64,000 bases of DNA from Musa acuminata AAA Group (GCF_036884655.1 NC_088356.1:9652001-9716000); one strand, 5' to 3'; positions 47,204-59,347 are shown, counted from the first letter of the stretch. Numbers and translations: made by a program. Notes: generated by a model from the letters alone, not told the origin.

Positions 47204-50200
47204 TTAAGGGCAAGGAGAAACATAACTTTCCTCGATCATGATCACCTTCTCCTTTCTTTCTTTTGTAGATTCTACACCAGTGGATGATTCATTGACTGAC
47301 AAGGTGATCCTTTGGTTTGCACTTTGAGATGCTTCCCTGCAATCTAGTCCATCAGAAGATTTCCTCGAGCCATCTGAGATAGATGACACACTTGCTTTAC
47401 TTTTAGGCTGCTTGTTAATCGTGCGAGGGAGACACTTCGAGGGTGATGAATCCATTAGCTTAGCCGTGCCCTGCTCTGAGTCTGGTGTCTTGCAATTCCT
47501 TTGAATTATCGAGTTATATATATGAAGCGCTAATTTAGCAGCACCATCAAAAGAATAAGAAGCACAGTGCAAGCTACTACGGAGACTAAACACTTGGATG
47601 TATGTGTATTGCCAAATAAATACTAGGATAAGAATGTAAGAATAAGAATCAAATACACAAGTAAAAATTTTCAACCGTATTCATATAAGAATATGACTTC
47701 TTGTCAAATCCCAGCTTATCCTGCCATATTACTGACAGCATTTGCTTCTTTGGACTCAACTTATAATGATTTTAGTTAATCAAGTCAAGAAAATTTATAG
47801 TATGCAGTAAATACCCTACATTTAGATGATAATGGAAATACTCGCACCAATAAGTGCTTGACATGTGGTAACCTAGTCAACATGAGGAGATTAAGAGACA
47901 AATACTAAGGGAATATTTTGCTTATATCTCAGAATATTTTTCAGGTAAAACCCATCCGGCCATAGAAATTGAAGTCGGTTATTGTTTACTAAATTTACTC
48001 CACCTCATTGATTATTGACTTGAATATCGAAAGGACAGCCAAGAAACCCACCCGACCCCGGTCTTCATATAGATTAGGAGTGTACACACACCCGAGACCA
48101 CCTTAGCCCTCGAGCCAGAGTCCAAGTCTCCCTTTTGACTGCATTAGACTTTTTGCGCACGCGACCGAAATCGAGTCGGGCTAATTTGGACATCACCAAC
48201 ATCACTACCATTAATTTGGTGTTAGAAGAAGGGCTTATGCCATAAGAACATCATTTAGTTAACCCACTCAATGGTCGCTCTAACAAGGGTCCTCCCACCC
48301 CTCACCCACAACGTGGCCGAAATGACCCAAAGTGCTACTTATGATGATAACATGGCTCGAAGCATTCTGTATGACGATAGCTCAATCAACACAACCCGAA
48401 GCACTCCCCTACAATGACAACACAACTAAAATGGCCTGAAGTGCTCCTATGACAATAATATGATCAACACAACCCAAATTGCTCCTCTATGAAAGCAACA
48501 CGATTGACATGACCTGAAGTGCTCATATACAAAAACAACATGATTGACACAACCCGAAGCACTCCCTAAAATGACAGCTTAGTCGAAATGACCCGAAGCA
48601 CTCTCTATGATTACACTGTGGCCAACATGGCCCAAGCGCTCCTCTACGATGATAGCATGACCGAAATGGCCTAAAGTGCTCCCTGTGATGACAGCACAAC
48701 AGATATGGCCAAAGCACTACTCTATGACAATAGCACAATCGACACGATCTAAAGCACTCTCCTGTGATGACAATGCAACCAAAATGGTATGAAATGCTCC
48801 ATACGATGACAGCATGGCTAACACGATTCAAAGCGCTCCTCTATGATAACAGTGCAACCAAAATGACCTGAAGTACTCCCTACAATGACAACGTGACCAA
48901 CACGGCTTGAAGCACTCCTCTATGATGTCAATGTAACCGAAATGGCTCGAAGCGCTCCACTATGATAATAACACAAACCAAAATGGTCCAAAGTGCTCCC
49001 TATGATGACAATATGACCAACATGGCCCAAAACACTATGACAATTTCGACCAAATGCTCGAGGTGCGTAACTCGGCGAGTGCCCAAGGCAACCAGGTTGA
49101 TAGGTGCCCTAGGTGCCTTGGTCGGTTGATGCTCGAGATGGCTAGATTAGTCAACACCCGAGGTGGCCAACTCGGTCGAACGCTTGAGGCAACTAGGTTG
49201 GCCAGTGCCCGAGATGGCTAGGTTGGCTGATGCTCGAGGTGTTCAGGTCGATCATGTTCAACATGACTAGGTTGGCCGATGTCCGATGCAACTAGATCAA
49301 TCAGAGACAATTATAAGGGTTTGACATGTGGTAGACAAATGATATGGGATCTCTTAAAGAGAGTTCTCGAAGTACAAATGATATGAGAAATATTTACACC
49401 AATAATTGTCTACCCTAGATGTGGTAGCCTAATCAATACGAGAAGGATAAAAGACAAATGATTAAGGAATATTCTACCTATGCTTTAGAATATTCCCCAA
49501 GTAATACTATTAAAAGTCCATCAGGCCATAGAATTCGAGTCAGTTACTATTTGCTAAATTTACTCCACCCACATTAGTTATTGATTTGAACTTAAAAGGA
49601 AACTAATTAAGAAACCTCTTCGACCTTGGTCTTCATACAAGTTAGCTATGCAGAACGCACCAAAGTTTACCTTAGCCCTCGAGTGAGTATCTGAGCCTCC
49701 CTTTTGATCACATCATATTTCTTACACATGCGATCCAAAATAGAATCGAGCTGATTTGGACATCATCAAGATCATCACTTTTCAGCTTATCACTTGCCCA
49801 CTACAAGCTTCAAATATCAAAAATCCAAGGGCGTTGTTCATTGTAAAAAAAAAACAATCTCATAACACAATTGACATTTGCCACTGTGGACACAAAGATT
49901 AGATGATTTCAAATGGATGTAAGTAATTTTTCTTTCTTCATTTTGATAACCAACACAGCTCATGTCAGAAAAAAAAAACAGTTTAAAACTTTCTCAAGGA
50001 GTAATCAATACTACCATCTAAGATTAGCTTAAAAATGAGCTGAAATGCCGAGTTCATCCACAGGTCCTTGTCTTTATTTAGGAAACTACTAATAAGTCAT
50101 TCTTATCAACAATGTTCCAACTGCATAGTTACTGGTTATGACTTTTGGTGATTTTACTGATTTAAATCGACCAAGATTCTCTAGTTATCTAATTCAGAGT

Positions 50201-51935
50201 GGACTAAGATGTAACATTAAACTTCTCCTTGAATAATACCTATAATAATAAATAAATAAATAAATATGGCAGTTAAACTTAAATATGCATGTGGACACAA
50301 GAAAAAGCCCAGAAGTACCTATCTGCATTGTATGAAGAAGAGCGTTTAAGAGTGGGCAGCATCATTTCTCTTACTATATTCTTGTGCTTCTTCAGCTCAA
50401 TCAAGCTCCCACTGAAATATTCCTTGCTTTCTACTCTCGATCCCATTAGCCTCGGATGCTCCGACAGGTAGTCAATCTCTCCAAGCATCATGGATCCACC
50501 AAACATTGGCGAAGATAACTTTACATGGGAGAGTCTCGGCCTGTAGGTCGGCACCAGACCAAAGCTGTGGTGATCCTTCACAGAGATTGATCCACATGTA
50601 ATTAATTGCATCAACACATTTGTTGGCCTTAACTTTGGCTTTGCACGAAAGAGGGCCTCCTCTTCCTCCTCCTCCTCCTTATGCATCCGAATTAAAGAGC
50701 TCTTTATCTTACTGGTATCAGCTCTAATTAAAGATTCCAAGGTCTCCATCTTCCCACTAGAGGATGAATTGCTCCACGAAGTTGGTGCCGGTGAAATTGC
50801 ATCCCCACCAGTCTCTAAGCGCTCTTTGGATCGCTGGTCATGGCTCCGCAGCCTCTTAACGAATTCAAGATCCACCGAGCTGTCATCAGTTGAAATTCCT
50901 CGGGTGAAGATGGCACGACCTCCACGGGCATTCATCTCTCCATCGTCATCCGTCTGAGTCGAAGCATCTGCAGCATTGACGGACTTATAAGCTCGGGACT
51001 CTGTTGGACCCACCAAACTCTTCTCCCATGCTGGAGGCCTTGGGGGTCCGAGACCTGGACAATGAAGCAAAGGGGAATGCTCATCGTCGCGAGGGGAAGG
51101 CGGTGACGGCGGTGGCTTTGGCTGTTCGATTGCAGACGAGGCAGGGGAAGAGGAGGAAGAACCGGCGGCTTCTTGAGTTCTTGAAATCGCGGGGTTCTCT
51201 TGCTGCTGGGGCTTCAAGTTCAGCAACCTGCTGTTGCCATTGCTTTGATGAATCCGATCTAGATGAGCAGAAATACGAGACAACATTTGTGATTACACTT
51301 CCTTGGCTTTCTATCACAAGTACAATTCCGAAACAAGTTTCATGTTGGGAAAAATGATACTACGTTTTTAGGTACCTGAAGGAGACTGATCTAAGAGCTC
51401 AGAGCCCTTGAGAACGTACTCGTTGCCATTAGCCGGGAGCACGAGATCATCCTCGGCGAGGTCATGCCACACGAATCCATTCTTGTAGCTCCTGAATCAT
51501 CATCCCCGTAGACATTATTATAAACCGAAGCAAAAAAAGAAACGATTTTTACCACCCAACTACCTCTTGCAAGACCACGAATACATGGCGGGCATTCCCT
51601 TTCCTCTCAACACGTTGAGCCGATCGATCACATCTACAGAACAAGACAGGATGTAACCCCATTCAGCGCAATGATGATCACGATAAATCAAACCTTTTCC
51701 ACTGGATTGGGTTTGATTAGTACAGCCGACCTCTCAGGTACAGCCCGTCGGGGGAAGAGAGGGGGACTTCGATGAAATGAGGGTGCTCGAGGTGGCGGTT
51801 CCGACAGAGGTAATACACCACGGGGATCTTCCTCCCCTGGGGCAGCGGCGGCGGCGGAGGTGATGGCGGCTCCGCCCAATCGCGGGCGCTCTCCGGACTG
51901 GCAAGGCCGCCGTACTTCGTCGCTCGCTCCTCCAT
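47204..51935 (-). CDS. SOK: SOSEKI (DUF966, UPSTREAM OF FLC-type) polarity protein, 5 exons
   Basis: SOSEKI proteins polymerise through a DIX-like N-terminal domain and mark cell corners/edges in plant tissue polarity. Exons (minus strand): 51935-51731, 51633-51564, 51491-51376, 51258-50319, 47498-47204. The sum is 1626 bp, 541 residues plus TAA, all GT-AG and in frame. The DIX-like domain spans about residues 36-125: [70 protein letters not shown] and [12 protein letters not shown]. The middle is low-complexity and holds [10 protein letters not shown], the family motif [17 protein letters not shown] and the later [18 protein letters not shown]. The last exon keeps the basic and EEKVIKIEE-like end (KEKVIMIEE). 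Intron 4 is 2.8 kb and hosts a decayed LTR element. The frame is open further upstream (MAGNAG at 52079), but [10 protein letters not shown] is the family-like start. Confidence 0.92.
47830..48210 (+). repeat. 5' LTR-like repeat of the intron element
   Basis: It shares blocks with 49380-49780 such as TTTACTCCACC, GGTCTTCATA, CCTTAGCCCTCGAG and ATTTGGACATCA. It ends about at CATCACTACCA. Confidence 0.7.
48300..49040. repeat. ~40-bp degenerate tandem array
   Basis: Roughly eighteen units of about 39-40 bp built on AC(C/T)CGAAGCACTCC, then CTATGATGACAACATGACC. Units alternate loosely between AACACGG and GAAATGG versions. Too degenerate for an exact count by eye. Confidence 0.85.
49050..49300. 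repeat. ~26-bp degenerate tandem array
   Basis: Units such as GCCCGAGATGGCTAGGTTGG and GCTCGAGGTGGCCAACTCGG, about 26 bp apart, follow the 40-bp array inside the same element. Confidence 0.75.
49380..49780 (+). repeat. 3' LTR-like repeat of the intron element
   Basis: Pairs with 47830-48210. It ends near GATCATCACTT, after which normal intron sequence resumes. Confidence 0.7.
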
Positions 51936-53316
51936 CACTTGCTTCCTATCACTCTCAACGGTAGTGGAGAAAGGGACTCGATAAATGTGGGATTTTGAAA
52001 TGCGTATGGATAGGGACTGTGAAGGCGAGCAATAAAGCGAGATGATGAGGCGTTGCTCCTGCCCTGCGTTCCCAGCCAAGCTTGGTGGCGTTCGCGGAGG
52101 GGGCGAAGGAAAAAGAAAGCGGTTGCGTTCGAGCAGCGGAGCATTGATTGCTCATGGGGAGCGGGGGAGGGACGAACCAAAAGGCCTCGGGAGCCCCAAC
52201 GCTCGTTGGAGCCATTCTGTTGTCCAACCTCCAACGAACGACGACGACACGTTCGATGATCCATTAAGATTCGGAAAAACAACCGTTGATCTCATATCGA
52301 ATCTTATATTAAAGTATTGTCCCTCTAACCGTGGCCCACCTGGCAAGTTTGGCCGACTTACGGTACGATCTACGCCATAACTCTAATCGGGACACGAAGC
52401 GACCCTCGTTACTTCAATAGGTCATCCCAAACTTGACGTCCGACGGAGTCAATGCAACCACCACTTCGATTTGACATAAAGGAGAGAGAGCAAACGATTC
52501 AAACATAAGGATCCAATTTGGATCAAAAGCGGATGTCGGTACCCGATAATGGTCTCGCGTGGGTGAATGCGGACTACATGACTCGGATCAATTGGGGAAC
52601 AAATTCTCGCGCATGATTCGAGTACATTTTATGGTGCGCACGGACGTGCCGTCGGTCTCATGAGCTTTTTCGTTGGCATGGGGGCGTGCGTGAATCCCGA
52701 GAGGACCAGTGATTGACTCCTGTAATGGGATAATGATGAGAGAGAGGCACATGGGAGGGAGTGATTCAATTGTGATTGATGATGACGAAGGGAAGGCTCC
52801 GTGATCGACGAACAAACAGTGTGCGAGCGATTGGGTTCAATCGCTCGGTGTACCGTCGAGCGCGGCCGTAGGAGGGACGGAAACAGCTCCCGCCGCTGCT
52901 CACCGCACTGCGGGCAAAAGCCTGTGCGTCTGACATAGTTTCATAGCGATGAAGCGTGGTGGAGAGGTGCTACTGCAGCAGCCAGTAGGGCTCGTGACGA
53001 GTTAAGTGACACTTTCTGGGCTGTGCTTTTCAAAGAAGACAAGAACACATTGCATGATCAGATTACTCCAAGAACGTAACTACAAGTGCTTTGATGCATT
53101 AACAGCACTGTCATTGTTCAGAAGTTCCAATCTAATAGCAGATACGCGGGTACCTGATCAGGAGTGGATCGCATCCAGAATGATAATTCTCACAGGTTTT
53201 TGTTGTTTCTTGTAGATTTGTAGCTCAAGCCTTGTGCTTTTCTACCTCTTGATCGTGCACTCTAATAGACAGAAACCACGACCAATTTGCGACTTCGAAG
53301 CCTCGCTCTCCAACCC
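51936..53316. other. Intergenic, no gene seen
   Basis: The 5' flank of SOSEKI (minus strand), GC-rich to about 52260, then mixed sequence up to the U5 duplication. Overlapping open frames at 51955-52380 on both strands look like GC-rich promoter noise. Confidence 0.5.
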
Positions 53317-53601
53317 ACAGCAATTCTGAATTGGAGAGAAGTAGACACTAAACTGTAGAAAAACCTGTAATCCTTTCGATTCAGTATGATCATGAGTGAC
53401 ACGAGTATTCGGAGTAGAAAGATCTCCAATGACTTCGTGCATTGATTCATTGGCAACAAAAGCATAACGGAGCAATAAAGCGGAGTGAACAGAAGAAAAC
53501 CAAACAGAAAAGGCGAAATTGATATTCGAGCAATAATGCATGAGATAAGTCGGTTGAGGAAGACGAGGGGAGAGGGAACAGTGGGACCGCTTGGGGCTGT
53601 A

Positions 53602-53652
53602 GTCCCACATCGCTTAAGCAAGCAGGTGGAAGGCTCAATGGTTGTATATAAA
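53602..53652 (+). promoter_or_regulatory. U5 promoter, copy A: USE and TATA
   Basis: The upstream sequence element GTCCCACATCG lies at 53602-53612 and the TATA box TATATAAA at 53645-53652, 32 bp between them. That spacing is the one known for RNA polymerase II snRNA genes of plants. Pol III types such as U6 have a spacing about 10 bp shorter. Confidence 0.9.
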
Positions 53653-53677
53653 CATGGGCTTCAGGACAGAAACAATA

Positions 53678-53805
53678 ACGCAGCTGTGTGGTGAGCACAA
53701 AGCGAGCTATTCTTTCGCCTTTTACTAAAGAATACGTGTGCTCGTCACATAAAGCAGTGTACGCTAATTTTTGAAGGGTTCCTTTTCGGTTAAGATTTGA
53801 GCCCC
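53678..53805 (+). ncRNA. U5: U5 spliceosomal snRNA, copy A
   Basis: U5 aligns exon ends in the spliceosome through its loop I. The invariant CGCCTTTTACTA loop with stem flanks TCTTT/AAAGA is at 53711-53731. The outer stem pairs GTGGTGAGCAC with GTGTGCTCGTCAC. The Sm site AATTTTTG is at 53766-53773 and a terminal stem pairs GGGTTC with GAGCCC, ending near 53805. The start is placed about 30 bp after the TATA box. This copy reads AATACGTGTG where the other complete copies have AATACCGTGTG, a one-base loss in the internal loop beside stem I. Confidence 0.93.
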
Positions 53806-54146
53806 AATAAGTCAATGTCAATCTTTTTGTACTCTCTTATGTTTAGTCAGATTAAGTGGCCAATTGGTTCGTTTCGGAATTCTTTGAACACCAACAAGAC
53901 CAAATCGTGACAGTGAACCATTCAGCCACCAACCCCATCCAATGTGCGTCGGAGAGAGCGTATCGAATGGGGTTAGACATTGAAATTAGGTAAAACCACC
54001 AACAGTGACTTGCTACGTTGTACGAATACACAATGGGCAAACTTTGAGAGTCATACGGCGAAGGGAACTTCTAATTCGATGCTCAAATGATTAGTAGGTT
54101 GGGGAAGAGAGGGAAGTGGGAAAAGTGAGGCCGGCTCGGAGCTTTA

Positions 54147-54198
54147 GTCCCATATCGCTTAACCAAGCTGGTGCACGGGCCAATGGTGTGTCTATAAC
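54147..54198 (+). promoter_or_regulatory. U5 promoter, copy B: USE and TATA
   Basis: USE GTCCCATATCG at 54147-54157 (one base off GTCCCACATCG) and TATA CTATAACA at 54192-54199, with Pol II snRNA spacing. Confidence 0.85.
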
Positions 54199-54222
54199 AT
54201 GGGCTTCTTCCAGACGCAACTC

Positions 54223-54350
54223 ACACAGCTGCGTGGTGAGCACAAAGCGAACTATTCTTTCGCCTTTTACTAAAGAATACCGTGTGCTCGCCACCTTAAG
54301 CAGCATACGCCAATTTTTGGAGGGTATCTCACTCTTTTTAGGGTGGGCCC
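54223..54350 (+). ncRNA. U5: U5 spliceosomal snRNA, copy B
   Basis: It shows GCTGCGTGGTGAGCAC, the CGCCTTTTACTA loop I, AAGAATACCGTGTGCTCGCCAC closing the long stem, Sm site AATTTTTG at about 54312-54319, then a short CACTC/GGGTG hairpin. A plant snRNA 3'-box-like AGTCAAAG follows at 54356. The 5' stem GCTG pairs with CAGC after the loop, so the full Y-shaped fold is intact. It looks the most canonical of the complete copies. Confidence 0.93.
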
Positions 54351-54589
54351 CGTTAAGTCAAAGTCAAAACGTTTTATCCTCCTTGGGTTTCGAGTTGGAT
54401 GAATGCTGGGATCTCTTTGTCTACTCTTAACGCATTTACGATTTTTAATTTTGGAATAAATTTTAATCGTCTATTTGATGTAGAATTAGAAGCGAATTCA
54501 ATTGACTTTTATGCGATTATGAATGCAAAGTTTTCCTATATAAATATGAGATATTTTATCCAAGAAATTTATTTGCGTTTATGAAGCAT

Positions 54590-55770
54590 AATCACTCACA
54601 AATAAAAGCATGCAAATATCTAAGTATCTCTAACATATGATATCTTTTGATGATAAAAGCATATTGACTTCTAACATGTCGTTTATAAACATCGGTGTCT
54701 CCAATGCACGACGAGTCCTTTGCAAACAAAAGCATTCTAAGCGTCTAACATGTCTTTCATGATAAAAAGCATCCTAGCATCCAATGCATCCTTTGTGAAC
54801 ATAAGTGTATCTAATATGATAAGTATATCTAACATGTGACACATCTGAAGTGTCTGTTGTGTCCCTCACAGATAATCCTTGACACACAAGAGATCTAAAA
54901 AATCTTTCACATACAGTAGTAGCTTGACCATTCAAGAAAGTGGCACCTTCCCAAAGATCAGGTTATTAATGTCTTCCAGGAAAGTTTCATTAAAAAATCT
55001 TTCATGATTTTTCCAGGAAAGTTTGGGCTTATGCTTTGAAGACCAAAGATCAGGTTATTAATGTCTTCAAAGATCTCATGCTAGGGTTGACAGGGAGACA
55101 GAAAGACAATTGAAATACATAAGATCAGATAATGGTGATGAGTATACATGATTATTTAATGATTATTACAGGTCATATGGGATCCAACATGAGATGACAG
55201 TTCCTGATACACCTCAGCATAATACATTTTTCATGAACAAAAACATCCAAAGTGTCTGATATGTCCTTTGCAAATGAAAATATTTCAACATCCAATGTGT
55301 TCTTTGTGGATATAAGTATCTTCGACACATGATCTATCCTTTACGAACAAAAGCATCCAAAACATTTGATGCTTCTTTCATGGACAAAAGTATTTGATGC
55401 ATCACTTACAAATAAAAGCATGCTAATATCTAAGTATCCTTTGCGGGCATAAGCATCTCTAACACATGATGCATCTTTTGATGATGAAAGTATATTGACT
55501 TCCAACATGTCATTTATAAACATCGGTGTCTCCAATGCACGATGAGTCCTTTGCAAACAAAAGCATTCTAAACGTCTAATGTGTCCTTCATGGTCAAAAA
55601 ACATCCTAACATCTAATACATCCTTTGTAAACATAAGTGTATCTAACATGTGACACATCTGAAGTGTCTATTGTGTCCCTCACAGAAAATCCTTGACACA
55701 CAAGGGATCTAAAAAATCTTTCACATACAGTAGTAGCTTGACCATTCAAGAAAGTGGCACCTTCCCAACA
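54590..55770. repeat. ~37-bp tandem array with a 365-bp internal duplication
   Basis: Degenerate units such as GTCCTTTGCAAACAAAAGCA and ATCCTTTGTGAACATAAGTG, about 37 bp apart. A larger block, 54590-54955, recurs at about 55406-55770, including the long shared TCTTTCACATACAGTAGTAG and GTGGCACCTTCCC. Between the two blocks sits a copia integrase fragment. Confidence 0.85.
54985..55217 (+). pseudogene. copia integrase core fragment inside the array
   Basis: In shifting plus-strand frames: VWAYALKTKDQVINVFKDL, RETERQLKYIRSDNGDEYT, YRSYGIQHEMTVPDTPQHNT. This is the D...D integrase core of a copia element, about 230 bp long. It has no LTR or other domain and is surrounded on both sides by tandem-array units. 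Confidence 0.85.
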
Positions 55771-56549
55771 GTATGCCATATCGATGAAGACCCAACCTTC
55801 TCTCGAAGTGGATATCTATGTGACACTATACTAAATTAGTTGAGACCTAACCTCTATCGCCCGAAATGAGCATGAGCATCTCGGTAACACCATGCCAAAT
55901 TGACTGAACCAATCTTTTACACTCGATGTGGGCACTTCGATAGCCTTGTAGTAAATGAACTCGATGGAGTCAACAAGATGCATCAACACTTCGACATGCT
56001 CTGGACAGACAACAGCACGCATAAAAAAGATGCAAGGGTGATTTGGAATGATAATGCCGATAAAGAGCATCAGCATCTCAACATTGCAATACAACCACAA
56101 GAGCTTACGAGTCATGGTATTCCAGATCTCGATGAGATACAACACGACAACATCATCAAAGACCATCTGCATCAATTGAGCTTTAGAAAGTGAAGCACTA
56201 TGTGGTTATGTCTGACCCACATCATCAACTACTTATATGCAAGCCACGTGTTGGGCTCGCATCACCAACTAGCCATTCACAAAGGTGTTGGGGACTTGGG
56301 GTGTTTGACCCATATCGTAGGTAGAGATGCCTGATCCACATAACCTGCCATCCATCGATGAGAGACAAAGCATGGCCAAGGAGTACTCCACAAGCTTGCA
56401 GTTGCAACGTTTCATGCCTCAACTTGTTCCACCACTTAGATACGGGCATCTTGACACCCTACAACAGATCGATGATGGGTTTCCATCGTCCAACATGGGC
56501 TAGATCGGGCAACGACGAGGATTTCTTGGCATCTTCACCTCAAATTAAG
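55771..56549. other. No gene seen
   Basis: Repetitive-looking sequence with short echoes (ACACCATGCCAAATTGACTG) and no recognised protein or RNA. The frames at 55831-56193 overlap on both strands and match nothing known. Confidence 0.45.
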
Positions 56550-57033
56550 CGATAATGTGTTTTTTTAAAGTATAAAAACTATAACTATGTTATTATTATG
56601 TAAAAAAAATTAATATCAGAATAAAAATTAAATAACAATAGATCGAGATTGGGTTTACATATCATTCAAAAAATATTTATATGATATGCAAATGCATCAT
56701 CATTTGATTCAAAAGTTATAACGACACCGATCTACAAAAAGAACTAAACTTACTATCTTCCTACTTTTTACCATTCAAAAAATCACTATAAGCGATATAA
56801 TAAGAATTGATGGAGATTGAGAATAAATCTCGTATTGTATGTAATCTATAAGAGGTCATGTCTATCGATATATAAGAGCTAAGGATCTAGAATAAAGAAG
56901 TATGAGAGTCTCTCCCATCAATTTAATCTCATGAGGAATCCTGGACTTCCTTTTTATTATTTAATAATCATAATCAGAATCTAATCAGATTTATGATACA
57001 TCTAACTTAATTAAATAGGACCTCATAATCTAA
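56550..57033 (-). repeat. LTR-like sequence, probable 3' LTR of a copia relic
   Basis: AT-rich block ending AATCTAACA on the plus strand, followed by TTCTTCAACTTAGCACATT. That is the decayed complement of a copia polypurine tract, like TTCTCCCACTTGGTCC at 28777. Copia RT fragments follow in minus orientation. No second LTR was found and the left edge is a guess. Confidence 0.4.
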
Positions 57034-58377
57034 CATTCTTCAACTTAGCACATTAATTGATAAAATATAAAAAAATTTAAAATTAAAATAAATAAAATAA
57101 AAGTTTATTTTAAAAATAAATTTACTTAGTTAGATTTTAAAAATTTTAAAATATATATTATACATGGCTATTAATTTTAAAACAAGTCAACAAGTTCAGT
57201 ATAAACAATAATGCTTCATTAAATCCAACTAACTATACAAAGTCCCTTTTATGTCATTAATGTCATAGTCCCTTTTATGTATCATAATATTGATAATTTT
57301 TTCTAATATAGTTTATAATGGCCCCTATAATTTATATTGTTAAGACAATCTTATCATTACATTCAACTATAATATGCATAAATATAAATATAAACAGGAT
57401 AGTAAAAATAAATAACTTTAATTTTAAAATAAAATATTAATAATAATATTCATTTAAATATGTATCGTCATATAATTTATAACTTATTCATAAGCTTTAT
57501 TCTAAGAATATGCTTTTTAAATATTTTAGATTGTAAAACTTTAGCAAATGGATCAACAATAGTTTAGGTTCTCAATTAATAATTATTTTATCTGGATTCT
57601 TTCTCTAATCACCAAATACTTTATTTTGATATGCTCAGAACTACTATAGTACTTAATATTATAGAAAAGAAAACTATTACAATGTTATCATAAAATATCT
57701 TTAGCGACCTAATAATTGAGTCAACCACACCGAGCCTTAAGATAAAATTTTAAAACTATAAAGCTTGATTTATAACATCAAAGCATATTATAAATTCAGC
57801 TTTCATTATTGAAGATGCAATAAAGAATTGTTTTGTATTTTTTTCAAAAAATTGCCCCTCCAATTAACATGAATAAAAATTATGATGTGGACTTCCTACT
57901 ATCATGATAATTTATAAAATCAATATCTAAATATCCTATTACTTTAAGTTGATTTGATCTTCTTTATTAAGCATTATAGTCTTTCATTCTCTATATATAT
58001 TTCATCATTTTCTTTATATCTTTTCAATGTTACATTCTTGGATTGTTTTGATATCTACATATCATTCTTACTGCAAAACTGATATATGATTTTGTACAAG
58101 CTTGAGTATATAATCGACTTTCAACTGCACATGTAGAAAAATATCCTTCATTTGATTTATTTTCATGTCATTTTTTGTACACTAGTTTTGACTGTATATC
58201 AAATATCTTATATTTTTCTTATATAGTCCTAATAATCATTAAAATCTATACTTGAATATCTTAATAATAATAATATAAGCTATCTCATTCATATCAACGA
58301 TATTAAAAATTACTATTACCAAGCAAAATATTATCCACATATAAGACTGATATAATAAACTTACTCCTATTGACTTT

Positions 58378-58380
<3 letters not shown>

Positions 58381-58454
<74 letters not shown>
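58381..58454. repeat. (TA)n microsatellite
   Basis: About 37 uninterrupted AT units inside copy 1 of the duplicated RT region. Confidence 0.97.
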
Positions 58455-58456
<2 letters not shown>

Positions 58457-59347
58457 ATAGTATTTTTTTAAATATGAAGAAAGTAATAGTGTTATAAAAC
58501 TTTGTATATTATTGTTTAGAAGCTTATTTAAGACCATAAATACATTTTCCAAGTTTGCAAACCCAAATTTTCTTTCCATTTTCTACTAATCCTTTAAGTT
58601 GTTTAATGTAGATTTTCTCATTTGGATCTCGATTAAGAAATATTATTTTCATATTATATAGTGAAACTTATAATTATAATAAGCTACTAATGTTATAACG
58701 ATCCTCAATAAGTCTCTTTTAAAAACTAAAGAAAATATCTCAATGTAATCGATAACTTCTTTTTGAGAAAAACCTTTGGTCAGAAATATAACTTTATCAT
58801 TCGATATTATCCCTTAAGTCACATTTTATTTTCAAGTCCCATCACATTTTATTTTCAAGACTCATTTGCAACTTACTAGTTTATATTTATTAGATAATTT
58901 AATAAGTTACCAAACACCATTCTAATCCATCAATTTCAACTCTTCTTTTCAATGTTATAGTCTTAGGTTGTTTTGGTATCTACCCATCATTTTTACTACA
59001 AAACTAATATATTATTTTATACAAGCTTGAGTATATAATCGACTTCCAACTGCATGTGCAAAAAAATATCCTTCATTTGATTCATTTTTATGTCATTTTT
59101 TTACATTGGTTTTGATTGTATATCAAATATATCAAAGATTTGATCAATATATTCTTTCTTATATAATCATTAAAATCTATACTTGAATATCTTAATAGCA
59201 ATAATATAAGCTATCTCATTCATATCAATGGTATTAAAAATTTCTAATGTGAAACATCTTATTTTTATGTAATAAACTAAAATTCCTATTACCAAGCAAA
59301 ATATTATCTACATATAAGACTGATATAATAAACTTATTCCTATTGAC

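Larger units (their letters stand above)
47830..49780 (+). mobile_element. Decayed non-autonomous LTR element in SOSEKI intron 4
   Basis: Two related ~380-400 bp direct repeats (47830-48210 and about 49380-49780) flank about 1.1 kb made almost wholly of tandem repeats. Just inside the left repeat is ATTTGGTGTTAGAAGAAGGG. Apart from C-to-T/G-to-A type changes this matches the primer-binding site ATTTGGCGCTAGAGGAAGGG of the Tat element at 14.95 kb. This sets a plus orientation, antisense to SOSEKI. No gag or pol is seen, so it is a TRIM/LARD-like deletion derivative. It is strongly diverged, hence old. Ends are approximate. Confidence 0.7.
53317..54310 (+). repeat. Segmental duplication, copy 1 (U5 snRNA pair)
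   Basis: This roughly 1-kb block recurs in the same orientation at 62930-64000 and beyond the window. For example 53340-53520 differs from 63000-63180 at only a few bases. Differences include about 26 bp (AGGAAGACGAGG... before 53582) present only here, and about 45 and 90 bp present only in the other copy. It carries two U5 genes. Confidence 0.93.

Noticed and set aside
51936..52079. Upstream in-frame Met (MAGNAGQEQ) as SOSEKI start
   Set aside because: Family members start close to the DIX-like domain with ME-type termini. The extra 48 residues resemble translated 5' UTR. Coordinates run on the minus strand.
51955..52380. Overlapping open frames on both strands upstream of SOSEKI
   Set aside because: GC-rich promoter/5' UTR sequence, no family resemblance, and frames on both strands are open equally.
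53242..53821. Open frames of 120-124 codons over the U5 unit
   Set aside because: They overlap the U5 gene and its promoter and recur only because the unit is duplicated. The snRNA explains the conservation.
58239..58457. Open frame of repeated Ile-Tyr
   Set aside because: It is only the translation of a TA microsatellite. The same holds for the frames over 59352-59415.
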